A DNA stretch of 64,000 nt from Microbulbifer sp. VAAF005 (lineage in GTDB: Bacteria; Pseudomonadota; Gammaproteobacteria; Pseudomonadales; Cellvibrionaceae). The position numbers were made by a program, and so were the translations under genes. Shown here one piece after another: positions 12,559-21,039 of the stretch (position 1 is its first letter; each line of letters begins with the position of its first letter). The DNA lies in the NCBI RefSeq assembly GCF_030012985.1, contig NZ_CP120233.1, positions 744,001 through 808,000 on the forward strand. Reading direction: 5' to 3'. The notes under the pieces were generated by a model. The model did no database searches, was not told the DNA's origin, and saw only the letters and a program-made list of their open reading frames with translations.

Positions 12559-12951
12559 TCAGACTTGGGTTATAGGTGGGCGTAAAAGTGGAGAAAAATA
12601 ACCTGAGGGCGCAGCTGCACTGATTGTATCACTGTAACTGATAGTGCCCCGAAGAAGAGGTTGATAAGACTGCCCCAAAAGCCCGGTTGCATTAATTCCG
12701 TGACAATGGCAACAGTGATTACAGAAATCCAACGTCGGTGTAGATTGCTCTTCACCGGAGGAAGGCAGCGAGAAAGTGACGGAACCCCCATCAGGCTCGT
12801 CAGTAGGAGCTACCCCAGGGAGTTGATCAATATGATTTGAAGAGAAGTGGATGGTGATGTCTTCTAGCTCATCATGACTGTCATAGAAGGCGCCAGCTGT
12901 CTGGAAAATCAGCAGCGCAATCAGTAAAAATGACAGACGAACCACATTCAT
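12559..12951 (-). CDS. Small exported Cys/His-rich protein at head of czc operon
   Basis: 130 residues. A signal peptide (about 1-21, LSFLLIALLIFQTAGA) precedes an acidic, low-complexity middle and a metal-ligand-rich motif DFCNHCCHCHG near residue 76-86 with four Cys and two His. The C-terminus ends in Pro-rich RPPITQV. The gene lies about 85 bases upstream of czcC on the same strand, so it is probably co-transcribed. A periplasmic or membrane-associated metal-binding role is inferred from motif and context. I do not recognise a named family. Confidence 0.75.
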   Translation of the reverse strand: MNVVRLSFLLIALLIFQTAGAFYDSHDELEDITIHFSSNHIDQLPGVAPTDEPDGGSVTFSLPSSGEEQSTPTLDFCNHCCHCHGINATGLLGQSYQPLLRGTISYSDTISAAAPSGYFSPLLRPPITQV

Positions 12952-13173
12952 AGGAGCAGGCTAGTATCAATAATGGACCGACTCTAGCAAACATAACCCA
13001 GAGCCTCAATTGAATACGGCAAAAGTTTTGTAAAACAACAGCTTATTGACCAGCAATTCTGGATAGCCAGTCTCGTTTCAATACTCGATTTGACGCAACA
13101 GCAGGCGCGATAGTTCTCCTCTACACTGATTCAGATGCCACAACTATGGCTATATATTGGGAGGTACCGGTAA

Positions 13174-14106
13174 ATGCTTGCTTTTCAACCCTTTGGTGGC
13201 TTGGCTAGGGCGCTGATTCTTGCAGCGACGGTGGCATTAGCCCCTGCGATTGTCGCTCAAAACCCGACTCCACCCCCGCAACCCGATAGCACTGGCTCCC
13301 AAGGCCAAACCCCGCCACCAGGGCACCCCACTCAATCGACCGATGACAGCAATACCCCCCAGCCGCCAGGGCAAATGCAGCAAGGCAAACCTCCTCAAGG
13401 CCAAATGGGGACCATGGAATCAAACGAGCCCCTAGACCCCAAGGCGATGGCAACCTTGAAACGAATGGGTGACTACCTCGCCAGCCTCAAAATGATGATG
13501 TTTAACGCCGATATATTCACTGAGGTCGTTCTGGAAAATCAGGAAAAGCTCCTGATTGGCGGTACCGTCAAATATATGGCAATGCCACCCAAGCAACTGC
13601 GTGTAGACCTGAAAACAGATTCTATTACCCGTCAATTTATTCACAATGGCGACAAGTTCACCGTGATTGCTCCCCGCGATGGTTATTTCGCAGAAATGGA
13701 AGCACCCCAGCCTACAGCGGAAGTTTTGACCAAAGCCGCCAAGGATTACGGCATTGAGATTCCTTTTGCCGACCTCCTCGAATGGGGAAGGAAGGAAAAT
13801 GTTTGGTCCGGTATCAAAGAAGGCTTTCTGGTAAACCGGCCTATGGTTGACGGCCAAAAAACCGAGCACTGGGCATTTCGCTCTGAAAACCTGGACTGGG
13901 AAATCTGGATCAAGGCTGGTGACAAGCCCCTGCCCCTGCGTATTTCAACAGTGAATACCCGCGACCCCGCCAAGCCGCGCTTTATTGCCACCTTGAAATG
14001 GATGGAAGCCAAACCTGGTGCCGCCGGGCAATTTACCCCTTCCACCGACAAGCTCAAGCAGATCCAGTTTAAGAAGGCGGAACCCAATAAGGAGGCCACA
14101 CCATGA
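13174..14106 (+). CDS. DUF2092 family exported protein
   Basis: 310 residues: a signal peptide (about 1-29, ending in AIVAQ), a Pro/Gln-rich low-complexity linker (about 30-85), and a DUF2092 domain (about 90-300) that resembles the LolA/LolB-like outer-membrane-lipoprotein fold (LGG/VKYMAMPPKQLRVDL, FIHNGDKFTVIAPRDGYFAEME, LDWEIWIKAGDKPLPLRI). GGGAGG lies 12 bases before the ATG. Its stop overlaps the start of the next gene (CCATGATG), so the two are translationally coupled. Function is unknown; a periplasmic lipid- or lipoprotein-binding role is only a guess from the fold. Confidence 0.85.
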   Translation: MLAFQPFGGLARALILAATVALAPAIVAQNPTPPPQPDSTGSQGQTPPPGHPTQSTDDSNTPQPPGQMQQGKPPQGQMGTMESNEPLDPKAMATLKRMGDYLASLKMMMFNADIFTEVVLENQEKLLIGGTVKYMAMPPKQLRVDLKTDSITRQFIHNGDKFTVIAPRDGYFAEMEAPQPTAEVLTKAAKDYGIEIPFADLLEWGRKENVWSGIKEGFLVNRPMVDGQKTEHWAFRSENLDWEIWIKAGDKPLPLRISTVNTRDPAKPRFIATLKWMEAKPGAAGQFTPSTDKLKQIQFKKAEPNKEATP

Positions 14107-14590
14107 TGCATCGCAACGGTCAAAAGACGGGTTTCCTTGCACAACTGGTTGTGCCTGCCCTGGTCACGGGGGCACTACTGACTGCATTGGCCAGTCCCTC
14201 AGCCGAAGCCTTTGGTCGGTTTGGTGGTGGTGGGGCTCATTTCAATATTGGGGGACATTTTAATGGGATGCGTCCGATGGGTGGAGGCTTCCACGGTGGC
14301 TATGCCCCGGGGGAGTTTGCAAGGCGCTTTCCCAATCACCCCCATTTCACCCCCATCATCCACCCTACCCACCGCCCCCTTGGCGCCCCCACTACTGGCC
14401 CTACCCGGGACCAGCATTTTGGGGTACGGCAGCAGCCGTAGGTGTCGGCGGGTGGTTATATACGTTGCCTCGCAGCTGTGTTGCAGTAACTGTTGGTAAC
14501 GTTACCTATGAGCACTGCGGGTCCTACTGGTATCAACCGCACTTTGTCGGCGGCCATATCGCCTACCGCCCGGTTCGCCCTCCCCGCTAG
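14103..14590 (+). pseudogene. Exported Gly/Tyr/Pro-rich protein, frameshifted
   Basis: The first frame gives a signal peptide (cut near SAEAFG) and a Gly/His/Phe-rich region, but stops at 14441. Adding one C to the C5 run at 14375-14379 joins it to RPPWRPHYWPYPGPAFWG, then AAAVGVGGWLYTLP and a C-terminal part with VGNVTYEHCGSYWYQPHFVGG, stop at 14590; total 162 residues. The Y.CG..WY.P pattern with a preceding hydrophobic AAAVG segment is a recurring feature of small exported proteins of unknown role. It is coupled to the DUF2092 gene by an overlapping start. The break fits the homopolymer-deletion pattern of this window. Confidence 0.75.
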
Positions 14591-14629
14591 GAACGCCAAT
14601 ATTGGATAAGTGGCCCCAAGTGCGAAATG

Positions 14630-14839
14630 CTATTTTTCGTTGTCAGCTTTCTCGGGGCCACCCTGAGCATAGGATTTGGTGATATGCCTGAGGGTCTTCA
14701 TCTGCTTGCCGAAATTGCGGCAAGGTGTGCAAACCGCCAGATGTAACTTCAGGCTCGCCTTCTCGGAAATGAGCAGGTCCCTCTCCTGGGACTCAGACAT
14801 CAGCCTCGTGGCTTCCCGGCAGGTCTTCATCATTGTCAC
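14630..14839 (-). CDS. Anti-sigma factor, zinc-finger (zf-HC2) type
   Basis: 69 residues with the zf-HC2 pattern: CREATRLMSESQERDL at the N-terminus, then LKLHLAVCTPCRNF, giving the H...C..C zinc site. There is no membrane helix, so it would be a soluble short anti-sigma factor. Its ATG overlaps the stop of the upstream ECF sigma gene (ATGA), the usual coupling of a sigma factor and its antagonist. It likely holds the sigma factor inactive until an unknown signal. Confidence 0.85.
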   Translation of the reverse strand: MTMMKTCREATRLMSESQERDLLISEKASLKLHLAVCTPCRNFGKQMKTLRHITKSYAQGGPEKADNEK

Positions 14840-15453
14840 TTCTCCACACCAAACCAGTTATCTTCCAGACACTCGCGCAAGCGAAGGCGCGCCCTGTGCA
14901 ATGTGACATTTAAGTTGCTAACGGTAATCTCCATGGCAGCACAGATCTCATGGCTTTCCAGCTCAATAAATTCCCTCATCATAAAGATCTGCGCTTGGCG
15001 CGAGGGAAGATGGCTGAGACAGGCCTCGAAGATCCGCCAGAAATGCTTATCGTGAATTGCCGACTCAGGATCAGCCCAGCGTTTGGGCTTTTCATCCTTC
15101 TGCCAGTGCCCTGTCTGATCAAACAGCTCATCGTGATCATATTCTTCCCTATCCCCACGAACCAATTGATCCGCATCTACGAAGCGCTGTCTCTGTCGCA
15201 ATATGTCGGCAATCTTGTTCTTGAGAATGGCGAAGACCCAGGTCTTCAAAGCCGAGCGACCGGAAAAGCTGCGCGAGTTCTTTAGCGCACCCATCAATGC
15301 TTCCTGAACAGCATCCTCAGCCAGCTGTGTATCCTGCAACTGCAAACTGGCAAAACGCAGCATCTGCTGGCGCAAATCCACCAGGAACTGCGAATTCTGT
15401 AAAGAATCCTCGGCGGACTCTGTCGAAGCACTGGGAGCTAGGTGATCGCTCAA
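14836..15453 (-). CDS. ECF-family RNA polymerase sigma factor
   Basis: 205 residues with sigma region 2 (about 30-100; LQDTQLAEDAVQEALMGALKNSRSF, LKTWVFAILKNKIADILRQR) and region 4 (about 140-195; LPSRQAQIFMMREFIELESHEIC, SNLNVTLHRARLRLRECL). The start is a TTG at 15453 with GAGGGA six bases upstream; the in-frame codon before it is a stop, so no longer version exists. It is followed by an overlapping anti-sigma gene. The convergent DUF2092 pair next door is a plausible but unproven target. Confidence 0.9.
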   Translation of the reverse strand: MSDHLAPSASTESAEDSLQNSQFLVDLRQQMLRFASLQLQDTQLAEDAVQEALMGALKNSRSFSGRSALKTWVFAILKNKIADILRQRQRFVDADQLVRGDREEYDHDELFDQTGHWQKDEKPKRWADPESAIHDKHFWRIFEACLSHLPSRQAQIFMMREFIELESHEICAAMEITVSNLNVTLHRARLRLRECLEDNWFGVEK

Positions 15454-15855
15454 TTACGTTCCCTCATAATATCGAAGCGGAGAGAGTCGATATTAACGAA
15501 AATAATGCGATTCTCTACCAACCAATTCCCACTGGCGCCAAAAGGCAATTTTGCGGATTCTGAAATATCCAGTGCATCATGCTGGTATTTTTGTGCCAAT
15601 TGAGACTTTTCTGCTTTGCCCCGCCCCTCGAGCCAGAATAAGTTAAATATCATGCCAGTATAGGGCTTTGTATCAGTTTCGAAAGCAGAAACCTTTGACA
15701 GAAGAACTTATAACTCCTCAACTCTTTCGTGATTTCTCTGGTTTTTAGTCGCAAGAACCGCAGACTTGTTACACTTCCTCAGCAAAAATACAAAATGCGC
15801 CAATATCAGCGCAACTGCGCCTTTTTGGTTAACCCCCGCAATAGGTAAAGAGCCA
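15454..15855. other. Divergent intergenic region, sigma factor / ArsM
   Basis: About 400 bases that must hold the promoters of the ECF sigma operon (minus) and the methyltransferase (plus). A 67-codon open frame on the minus strand (15450-15653) overlaps the sigma start codon but shows no recognisable features. No ECF-type GGAAC promoter motif or ArsR box could be supported by eye. Confidence 0.45.
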
Positions 15856-16902
15856 ATGCACGATTTAGTACAGGACTACTACGGACGCCAACTAAAGAAC
15901 TCTTCGGACCTGAAGACCAATGCCTGTTGTGACCCCAGCGATATGCCAGAGTGGCTAAAACCATTGCTGTCCAATATTCATCCCGATGTCCTATCCCGCT
16001 ATTACGGCTGCGGACTTGTCTGCCCTCCACTTTTGGAAGGCTGCCGGGTACTGGATCTTGGCTGTGGCTCAGGCCGGGATATTTACTTGCTCTCCCAGTT
16101 GGTAGGCCCAAAAGGTGAAGTAGTAGGTGTCGATATGACGGAAGAGCAGTTGGCTGTGGCCAGGCGGCACCAAGCCCATCACGCCGACAAGTTTGGCTAT
16201 GACAATGTCCGCTTCCTGCACGGCTACATCGAAAAGCTGGAGGAACTGGAATTAGAGCCTGAAAGCTTTGATGTGATCATTTCCAATTGTGTGGTTAACC
16301 TTTCCACAGACAAAGATGCTGTACTCAAAGGCTTGTTCCGGCTGCTGAAACAAGGGGGAGAATTTTACTTCTCCGATGTCTATGCCGACCGTCGCATTCC
16401 CCCCGCAATTAGCTCTGACCCCGAGCTGTTCGGCGAGTGTCTTGGGGGCGCACTCTACTGGAATGACTTCCTGGAAATTGCTCAGGGCAGCGGCTTCCGC
16501 GATCCACGCCTGGTGGAGAGCCGGCCATTACTTATCACCAACCCAACCCTGGCCCAGCGCTGTGGTTCAATTCGGTTTTTTTCCGCCACTTATCGCTTGT
16601 TCAAATTAGCGCAACTGGAAAAAGACTGTGAGGATTACGGCCAAGCAGTGATTTACAAAGGCACACTACCGGGCTCTGCCGATCAATTCGTTCTCGATGG
16701 ACACCACATTATTGAGACCGGACGAGTATTCCCTGTGTGCGGTAATACTTGGAGAATGCTCGCAGAGACCCGTCTCGCACCCCACTTCGAGTTTATTGGC
16801 GATTTTTCGCGGCACTTTGGCCTGTTTCCCGGCTGCGGCAAGGAAATGCCATTTGCCAGCGACACTCCCGAAGCGGATCAGTCGAGTACCCAGTGCTGTT
16901 AA
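15856..16902 (+). CDS. arsM: Arsenite S-adenosylmethionine methyltransferase, ArsM-type
   Basis: 348 residues from the ATG at 15856 (AGGTAAAG upstream); an in-frame start at 15766 would add 30 atypical residues. The SAM-binding motif is VLDLGCGSGRD near residue 65. The three regions carrying the As(III)-binding cysteines are visible: NACCDP near residue 20, SNCVVNLS near 140, and AQRCGSIRFFSATYR near 235. The YYGCGL segment before motif I is typical of the ArsM/AS3MT group. The enzyme methylates arsenite to methylated, partly volatile or oxidisable arsenicals in the cytoplasm. The protein ends in a Cys pair. Confidence 0.88.
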   Translation: MHDLVQDYYGRQLKNSSDLKTNACCDPSDMPEWLKPLLSNIHPDVLSRYYGCGLVCPPLLEGCRVLDLGCGSGRDIYLLSQLVGPKGEVVGVDMTEEQLAVARRHQAHHADKFGYDNVRFLHGYIEKLEELELEPESFDVIISNCVVNLSTDKDAVLKGLFRLLKQGGEFYFSDVYADRRIPPAISSDPELFGECLGGALYWNDFLEIAQGSGFRDPRLVESRPLLITNPTLAQRCGSIRFFSATYRLFKLAQLEKDCEDYGQAVIYKGTLPGSADQFVLDGHHIIETGRVFPVCGNTWRMLAETRLAPHFEFIGDFSRHFGLFPGCGKEMPFASDTPEADQSSTQCC

Positions 16903-16918
16903 CCCTGAGCCTGGAAAT

Positions 16919-16943
16919 GGGAGTTCCCTAACGGGCTCCCTTT
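16919..16943 (+). terminator. Possible terminator after arsM
   Basis: GGGAG-TT-CCC, a short loop, GGG-CTCCC and then TTT form a bulged hairpin 17 bases after the methyltransferase stop. The T tract is only three long and the hairpin overlaps the 3' end of the convergent hydrolase gene, so it is a weak call. Confidence 0.35.
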
Positions 16944-17920
16944 GGAATCCCAACGACAGCCCCCAAAAAGTAGGGTATTTTTTTCTCCAGCCAATAACTG
17001 GGGCTCCATACCGTCCCATCTATAAACCCTACATGCCCCCCTCGATCACTCACCGCCAAATCGACAGCAGAACTGACTTCGCTGGTTACAGGTATCGCTG
17101 ATGGACAAACAAAAGGATCATCAACGGCGTTGATAATCAAAGTCGGCGTGCGAATATCTTTGAGTAAAGGCTTACTGGATGCCTGGGTGTAATACTCATC
17201 CACATCACGAAAACCATGTAACGGCGCAGTGAAAGCATTGTCGAAATGCCTGAAATCGACAAAGTCCCCACTGCAATTGAGATCGGGTAAGGCCGCAGCC
17301 AACTGTGGGTCTTTCGCCTTATGAAGCAGGCTCAAACGAAGCCCGCTAATCAGGTGGCGCTCATAAAGGTGGGATATACCAGTGTTGATGTAGCGACTAC
17401 AGGCATGGAGGTCCATTGGCGCCGAAACAGCAATCCCAGCGGCTACCTGCCCGCAGCCGCCATCCTCACCTAACATTTTCAGGACAACATTTCCGCCCAA
17501 TGAGAAGCCAACCACGGCAATCGTCATTAATGGAAACTGCTTCTTAAGTTCACTAACCAGCCAGCGAGGATCCTCAGTGTCACCGCTGTGATAGGCCCTC
17601 GGCAACTTGTTAGGCACACCACCACAACCTCGAAAATGCATTACAGCGACCTGGTAATGGTATGCCAGAAGAGTTTCCATCAGCCCCTGCACATAGGGCG
17701 ATTCAACCGAACCTCCCAAACCGTGAAGTATCAATACCAGGGGATAATCGGGATCATTGCGTAGCGGCCTGGGAAAATGCAAAGAAAGGCGGTCGCCATC
17801 AGGCGTTTCGTACCAGCGGCAATCTGTCTCAATCCAGGGGGTGGCGCGGTGAAAACGACTGAATACGGTCTGGATATGTCGATTACCAAGGCCTGGGGCT
17901 GGAGAAAAAGAATTAACCAT
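16928..17920 (-). CDS. YheT family alpha/beta hydrolase
   Basis: 330 residues with the YheT/AB-hydrolase-4 features: GLGNRHIQTVF at the N-terminus, the oxyanion block LVLILHGLGGSVESPY near residue 62, the nucleophile elbow VGFSLGGNV near 137 (Ser in G-F-S-L-G), an acid in INAVDDPFVC near 265, and the C-terminal SDRGGHVGF with the catalytic His. Family members hydrolyse esters or lipids; the physiological substrate of YheT is not known. It runs convergently with arsM and is probably independent of it. Confidence 0.9.
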   Translation of the reverse strand: MVNSFSPAPGLGNRHIQTVFSRFHRATPWIETDCRWYETPDGDRLSLHFPRPLRNDPDYPLVLILHGLGGSVESPYVQGLMETLLAYHYQVAVMHFRGCGGVPNKLPRAYHSGDTEDPRWLVSELKKQFPLMTIAVVGFSLGGNVVLKMLGEDGGCGQVAAGIAVSAPMDLHACSRYINTGISHLYERHLISGLRLSLLHKAKDPQLAAALPDLNCSGDFVDFRHFDNAFTAPLHGFRDVDEYYTQASSKPLLKDIRTPTLIINAVDDPFVCPSAIPVTSEVSSAVDLAVSDRGGHVGFIDGTVWSPSYWLEKKIPYFLGAVVGIPKGAR

Positions 17921-17954
17921 AGATTTCTATCAATAGTCGAAACAACCGGGGCTA

Positions 17955-19208
17955 TCAGTTTCCTGCTGATGGTTTAGGGATTGTTGCCCCTTTCGTTTCT
18001 GGGACAAAAATCAGAAAAAATGTACCGGCGATCAGAGCAATAGCTCCCAAAGTAAGAAAAGCAACGCCATAGCCAAAATACTGAACAATATATTCCGCAG
18101 AAAAATTACTACATGCCGAACCAATTCCCACCAAGGCAGCCATAGCGCCCTGAGTAACATTGAAACGGCCCGTACCACGTGTCAGGTCGGCACACATTAA
18201 AATAATAATGACGCCAAATATACCATTAGCCACGCCATCCAGGGATTGAATTGCTACCAGGAAGTACGGATTGTCCGTAGACATGAACAACAGCGCCCGT
18301 ACCGGATTGATAAAAAAACCGATAAGGAAGATTAGCTTGCGCCCCCAGGTATCCGCTTTGGCCGCACACAGAAAGGACATCAGCATCATCATAAACTGGG
18401 CGGCGATGATACAAGCTGATGTAAAGGCAATAGCTATATCGGCATTCGAGTTAATCGACAGTTTCTGACTCACCAAGGGCAACATCGCGGCATTGCCAAA
18501 GTGGAATAGAAACACGCTGACAGCCAAAGCGACCAGGCGCCGGTCAGACAGCAGTGACTTAAAGCCTGACGGCTGCGCTTTGCCCTCTAGATCCTTGTGC
18601 TCTCCGCCCCGAGCACGGATATGATCGATAGATTTTCCCGGAATAAAGGCTACCGAGATCGCCATAAGGGCACCCATAACCGCCATCAACCAGAACACCC
18701 CCTGCCCGGAAATGGTCAGAGCAAGAATTGCCGCGAGCCCCGCAGCAAAGACATTGCCAGCATGATTGGAGGCCTGGTTGGCACTGGTTTGATAGGTAAA
18801 GTTTTTATCGCTGGTAACCCCGAGTGTGATTGCCGCAATAGAGGGAGCCACGAAGGCAATTGCGCCTCCCATCAAAACCTGGGAGAGATAAATCAGTGGC
18901 TTGTGGCTGGTAAATTCCACAATAGTGATAGAAACAATACCGATAATGATCCCGCAAGTGGCAATAAGCCCTCTCTTGAAGCGAGTACTATCGATAAATG
19001 CGCCAGCAGGTGTCTGCAGCAGTACAGTGGTTACCCCGCCAATTGCCAGGACAACCCCAATATCTCCCGGCTTCCAGTGCATGGCAGAGAGCAGGTAGAT
19101 CGCCAGATATGGCCCCAACCCCGCAACCACATCTCCAGCAAAGAAATTCGTAAAGAGAAGAGGTTTGTTTAAACTCTTATGAACGGCCTTGTTGGCACTC
19201 CGCTGCAC
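17955..19208 (-). CDS. MFS transporter
   Basis: About 417 residues with twelve predicted membrane helices and an MFS helix 2-3 loop (GAFIDSTRFKRG). The frame is open far upstream, to 19418, but that part overlaps the divergent permease gene and does not look like protein. The GTG at 19208 with TGAGG eight bases upstream gives a normal MFS N-terminus (LNKPLLFTNFFAGDVVAGLG). The substrate is unknown; placement near arsM and an ArsB-like permease is suggestive at most, and it does not look like ArsJ to me. Confidence 0.8.
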   Translation of the reverse strand: MQRSANKAVHKSLNKPLLFTNFFAGDVVAGLGPYLAIYLLSAMHWKPGDIGVVLAIGGVTTVLLQTPAGAFIDSTRFKRGLIATCGIIIGIVSITIVEFTSHKPLIYLSQVLMGGAIAFVAPSIAAITLGVTSDKNFTYQTSANQASNHAGNVFAAGLAAILALTISGQGVFWLMAVMGALMAISVAFIPGKSIDHIRARGGEHKDLEGKAQPSGFKSLLSDRRLVALAVSVFLFHFGNAAMLPLVSQKLSINSNADIAIAFTSACIIAAQFMMMLMSFLCAAKADTWGRKLIFLIGFFINPVRALLFMSTDNPYFLVAIQSLDGVANGIFGVIIILMCADLTRGTGRFNVTQGAMAALVGIGSACSNFSAEYIVQYFGYGVAFLTLGAIALIAGTFFLIFVPETKGATIPKPSAGN

Positions 19209-19284
19209 TGAATAGAGCCTCAGAAAATAGCAATGCTGAAAACCAGAGTAGCAGTTGGGACTAGCGACACTCGGATAACGATAG

Positions 19285-20532
19285 ATGTCTATCAGCTTAA
19301 CCGTCTCGGCGATCATCTTTATCCTAATAGCCGCGCGCCAATGGCTACCGTCTGCCGTTCGTATCTGGCACATCATGACCCTTGGCGCAGTAGCACTTTT
19401 GGCCTTGAGGCAAATCACACTTAAAGACGCATTCTTTGCTGTAGATTGGGATTTAATCCTCTACTTATTCTCTGTATTTTCGATTGCATCCGCTCTATAC
19501 GACACAGGGATTTCAGCGCAAATCAGCAAGCGAATACTCTCCCGAAAAAACCCCAATACCATACTGGCAAGCTATATCCTGATCATGGCCGTCTGCGCCG
19601 CCCTTCTCACCAATGATGCTGCAGCAGTGATTGGTGTACCCATCGCTCTATTGATGGCTAGGGATATGAACTGGGGTGTTGTACCCCTACTTATTTTACT
19701 TTGCGCCACAGTAACGATCGGAAGCATGATCTCCCCAGTCGGCAACCCACAGAATATCTTGATTGCCAACGCAGGGCAGTTTGACAATATGTTTCTGGTA
19801 TTTGCCGAGTGGATCTTTATCCCGGCAGCAATCACCATGCTGCTGTCGATTCTTTGGTTAAAAAGGTTTCTTAAAGTTGACGAACCCAGTCACAATGTAG
19901 GCATTCAGCCACGAGAGGACAATGAGATAGCACAAAAATGGCCACCTCTATTGTCGGCAGCCCTTCTGGTTATTCTAATAGCATTAGGCAGTGTACTTCA
20001 TAACGTAGAAAGTATTTACCACCCAACCTTGGGTCAAATAGGCTTGGTCGCCTGCTCACCCATTTATCTGGCGAGTCATGAAAGAAGAAGAATACTGAGA
20101 GAAGTAGACTGGCCCACCCTCTTTTTCTTTATTTCCATGTTTATTGTGACCGGCTCACTACTCAAGTCCGGATCACTACAGTTTTTTCTGCACGAAAGCG
20201 GGATTAATCTGGCTAAACCTGAAACCGTAACTTTTGTCAGTTTTTTTGCCAGTCAATTGTTTTCCAATGTTCCCGTAGTGGAAATCTACCTGAATTTGCT
20301 ACATGAACACGACACCCAAACACTTATGATGCTATCAGCCATATCTACAGTTGCTGGTAACCTCTTTATCATCAGCGCAGCCAGCAATGTAATAGTGCTG
20401 CAGCAGGCGGAAAAATTTGGTGTGCAACCATTTAACTTCTGGCAATTCTTTTTATTGATGTTGCCGGTAAGTGTTATCAGTGTGGCATCGAGTTATCTCT
20501 ATATTATTTGGTACAGCTCGCTACAGACCTAA
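19285..20532 (+). CDS. ArsB/NhaD-superfamily anion permease
   Basis: 415 residues, about eleven membrane helices, ion-transporter-superfamily type (SLC13/ArsB/NhaD). Two characteristic segments are visible: LLTNDAAAVIGVPIALLMA near residue 110 and ISPVGNPQNILIANAG near 150; the N-D/N-P-Q-N pairs are the usual re-entrant-loop motifs. The second half has SQLFSNVPVVEIYLN and SAASNVIVLQQAE as the mirrored motifs. Candidate substrates are arsenite, dicarboxylates or sodium/proton exchange. It shares a short divergent promoter region with the MFS gene. Confidence 0.8.
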   Translation: MSISLTVSAIIFILIAARQWLPSAVRIWHIMTLGAVALLALRQITLKDAFFAVDWDLILYLFSVFSIASALYDTGISAQISKRILSRKNPNTILASYILIMAVCAALLTNDAAAVIGVPIALLMARDMNWGVVPLLILLCATVTIGSMISPVGNPQNILIANAGQFDNMFLVFAEWIFIPAAITMLLSILWLKRFLKVDEPSHNVGIQPREDNEIAQKWPPLLSAALLVILIALGSVLHNVESIYHPTLGQIGLVACSPIYLASHERRRILREVDWPTLFFFISMFIVTGSLLKSGSLQFFLHESGINLAKPETVTFVSFFASQLFSNVPVVEIYLNLLHEHDTQTLMMLSAISTVAGNLFIISAASNVIVLQQAEKFGVQPFNFWQFFLLMLPVSVISVASSYLYIIWYSSLQT

Positions 20533-20540
20533 AAAAGGAG

Positions 20541-21039
20541 CTAACTCTGGGGCTTCTCGACTCGGACAAAGGGGCGGTAGTCTCCCCCTTCCAGCAGCAA
20601 ATAAATATTGTAAGGTTCAAACTTTCCATCCACTTCCATCCCTGGGCTGCCAACTGGCATCCCGGGTACTAACAGACCAATTCCATTCTCTGGAGGAGAG
20701 GAAATAAATTGCAGGATATGTTTGACCGGAACATGGCCTTCAAAAACATATTTGTTGTGCCACACCGCCGTATGGCAACCCTCCATCCCCCGAGGAACCC
20801 CCATCGCTGCCGAATTTTTGCCATATTCAGCTCAGAACTGGTAGATACAGCAATGTCGTTACCCCGTAGATAATCCACCCACTTGTTACAACAGAAGCAA
20901 AGCGGGTGTTTATACACAATAAAACTATCGGCATCCCACTGTTTTTTTCCTCCGTAACAGCAAAACTTGCTGGTACGACCAATATCACCAGTGAGAGGAG
21001 AAGACATTCCCTAGATAGCCTGGGCATAGTGAATAGCAT
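20541..21039 (-). pseudogene. DUF411 metal-binding protein, two frameshifts
   Basis: Three frames together make one DUF411 protein of about 166 residues (162 if the second ATG, at 21027, is used). Frame one gives a signal peptide (LLLSLVILVVPASFA). After a missing T/A in the T7 run at 20942-20948 comes IVYKHPLCFCCNKWVDYL, the conserved CxCC site. After a missing C in C5 at 20798-20802 comes GVPRGMEGCHTAVW, then EGHVPVKHIL and LVPGMPVGSPGME, all family hallmarks. The start overlaps the end of egtD. DUF411 proteins are exported Cys-containing proteins often found with copper resistance. An alternative start at 21007 (RBS AGGGA, other frame) would lack the signal peptide. Confidence 0.85.

Noticed and set aside
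17955..19208. ArsJ (organoarsenical exporter) as the identity of the MFS protein
   Set aside because: There is no neighbouring gapdh gene, which normally accompanies arsJ, and the sequence shows only generic MFS features.
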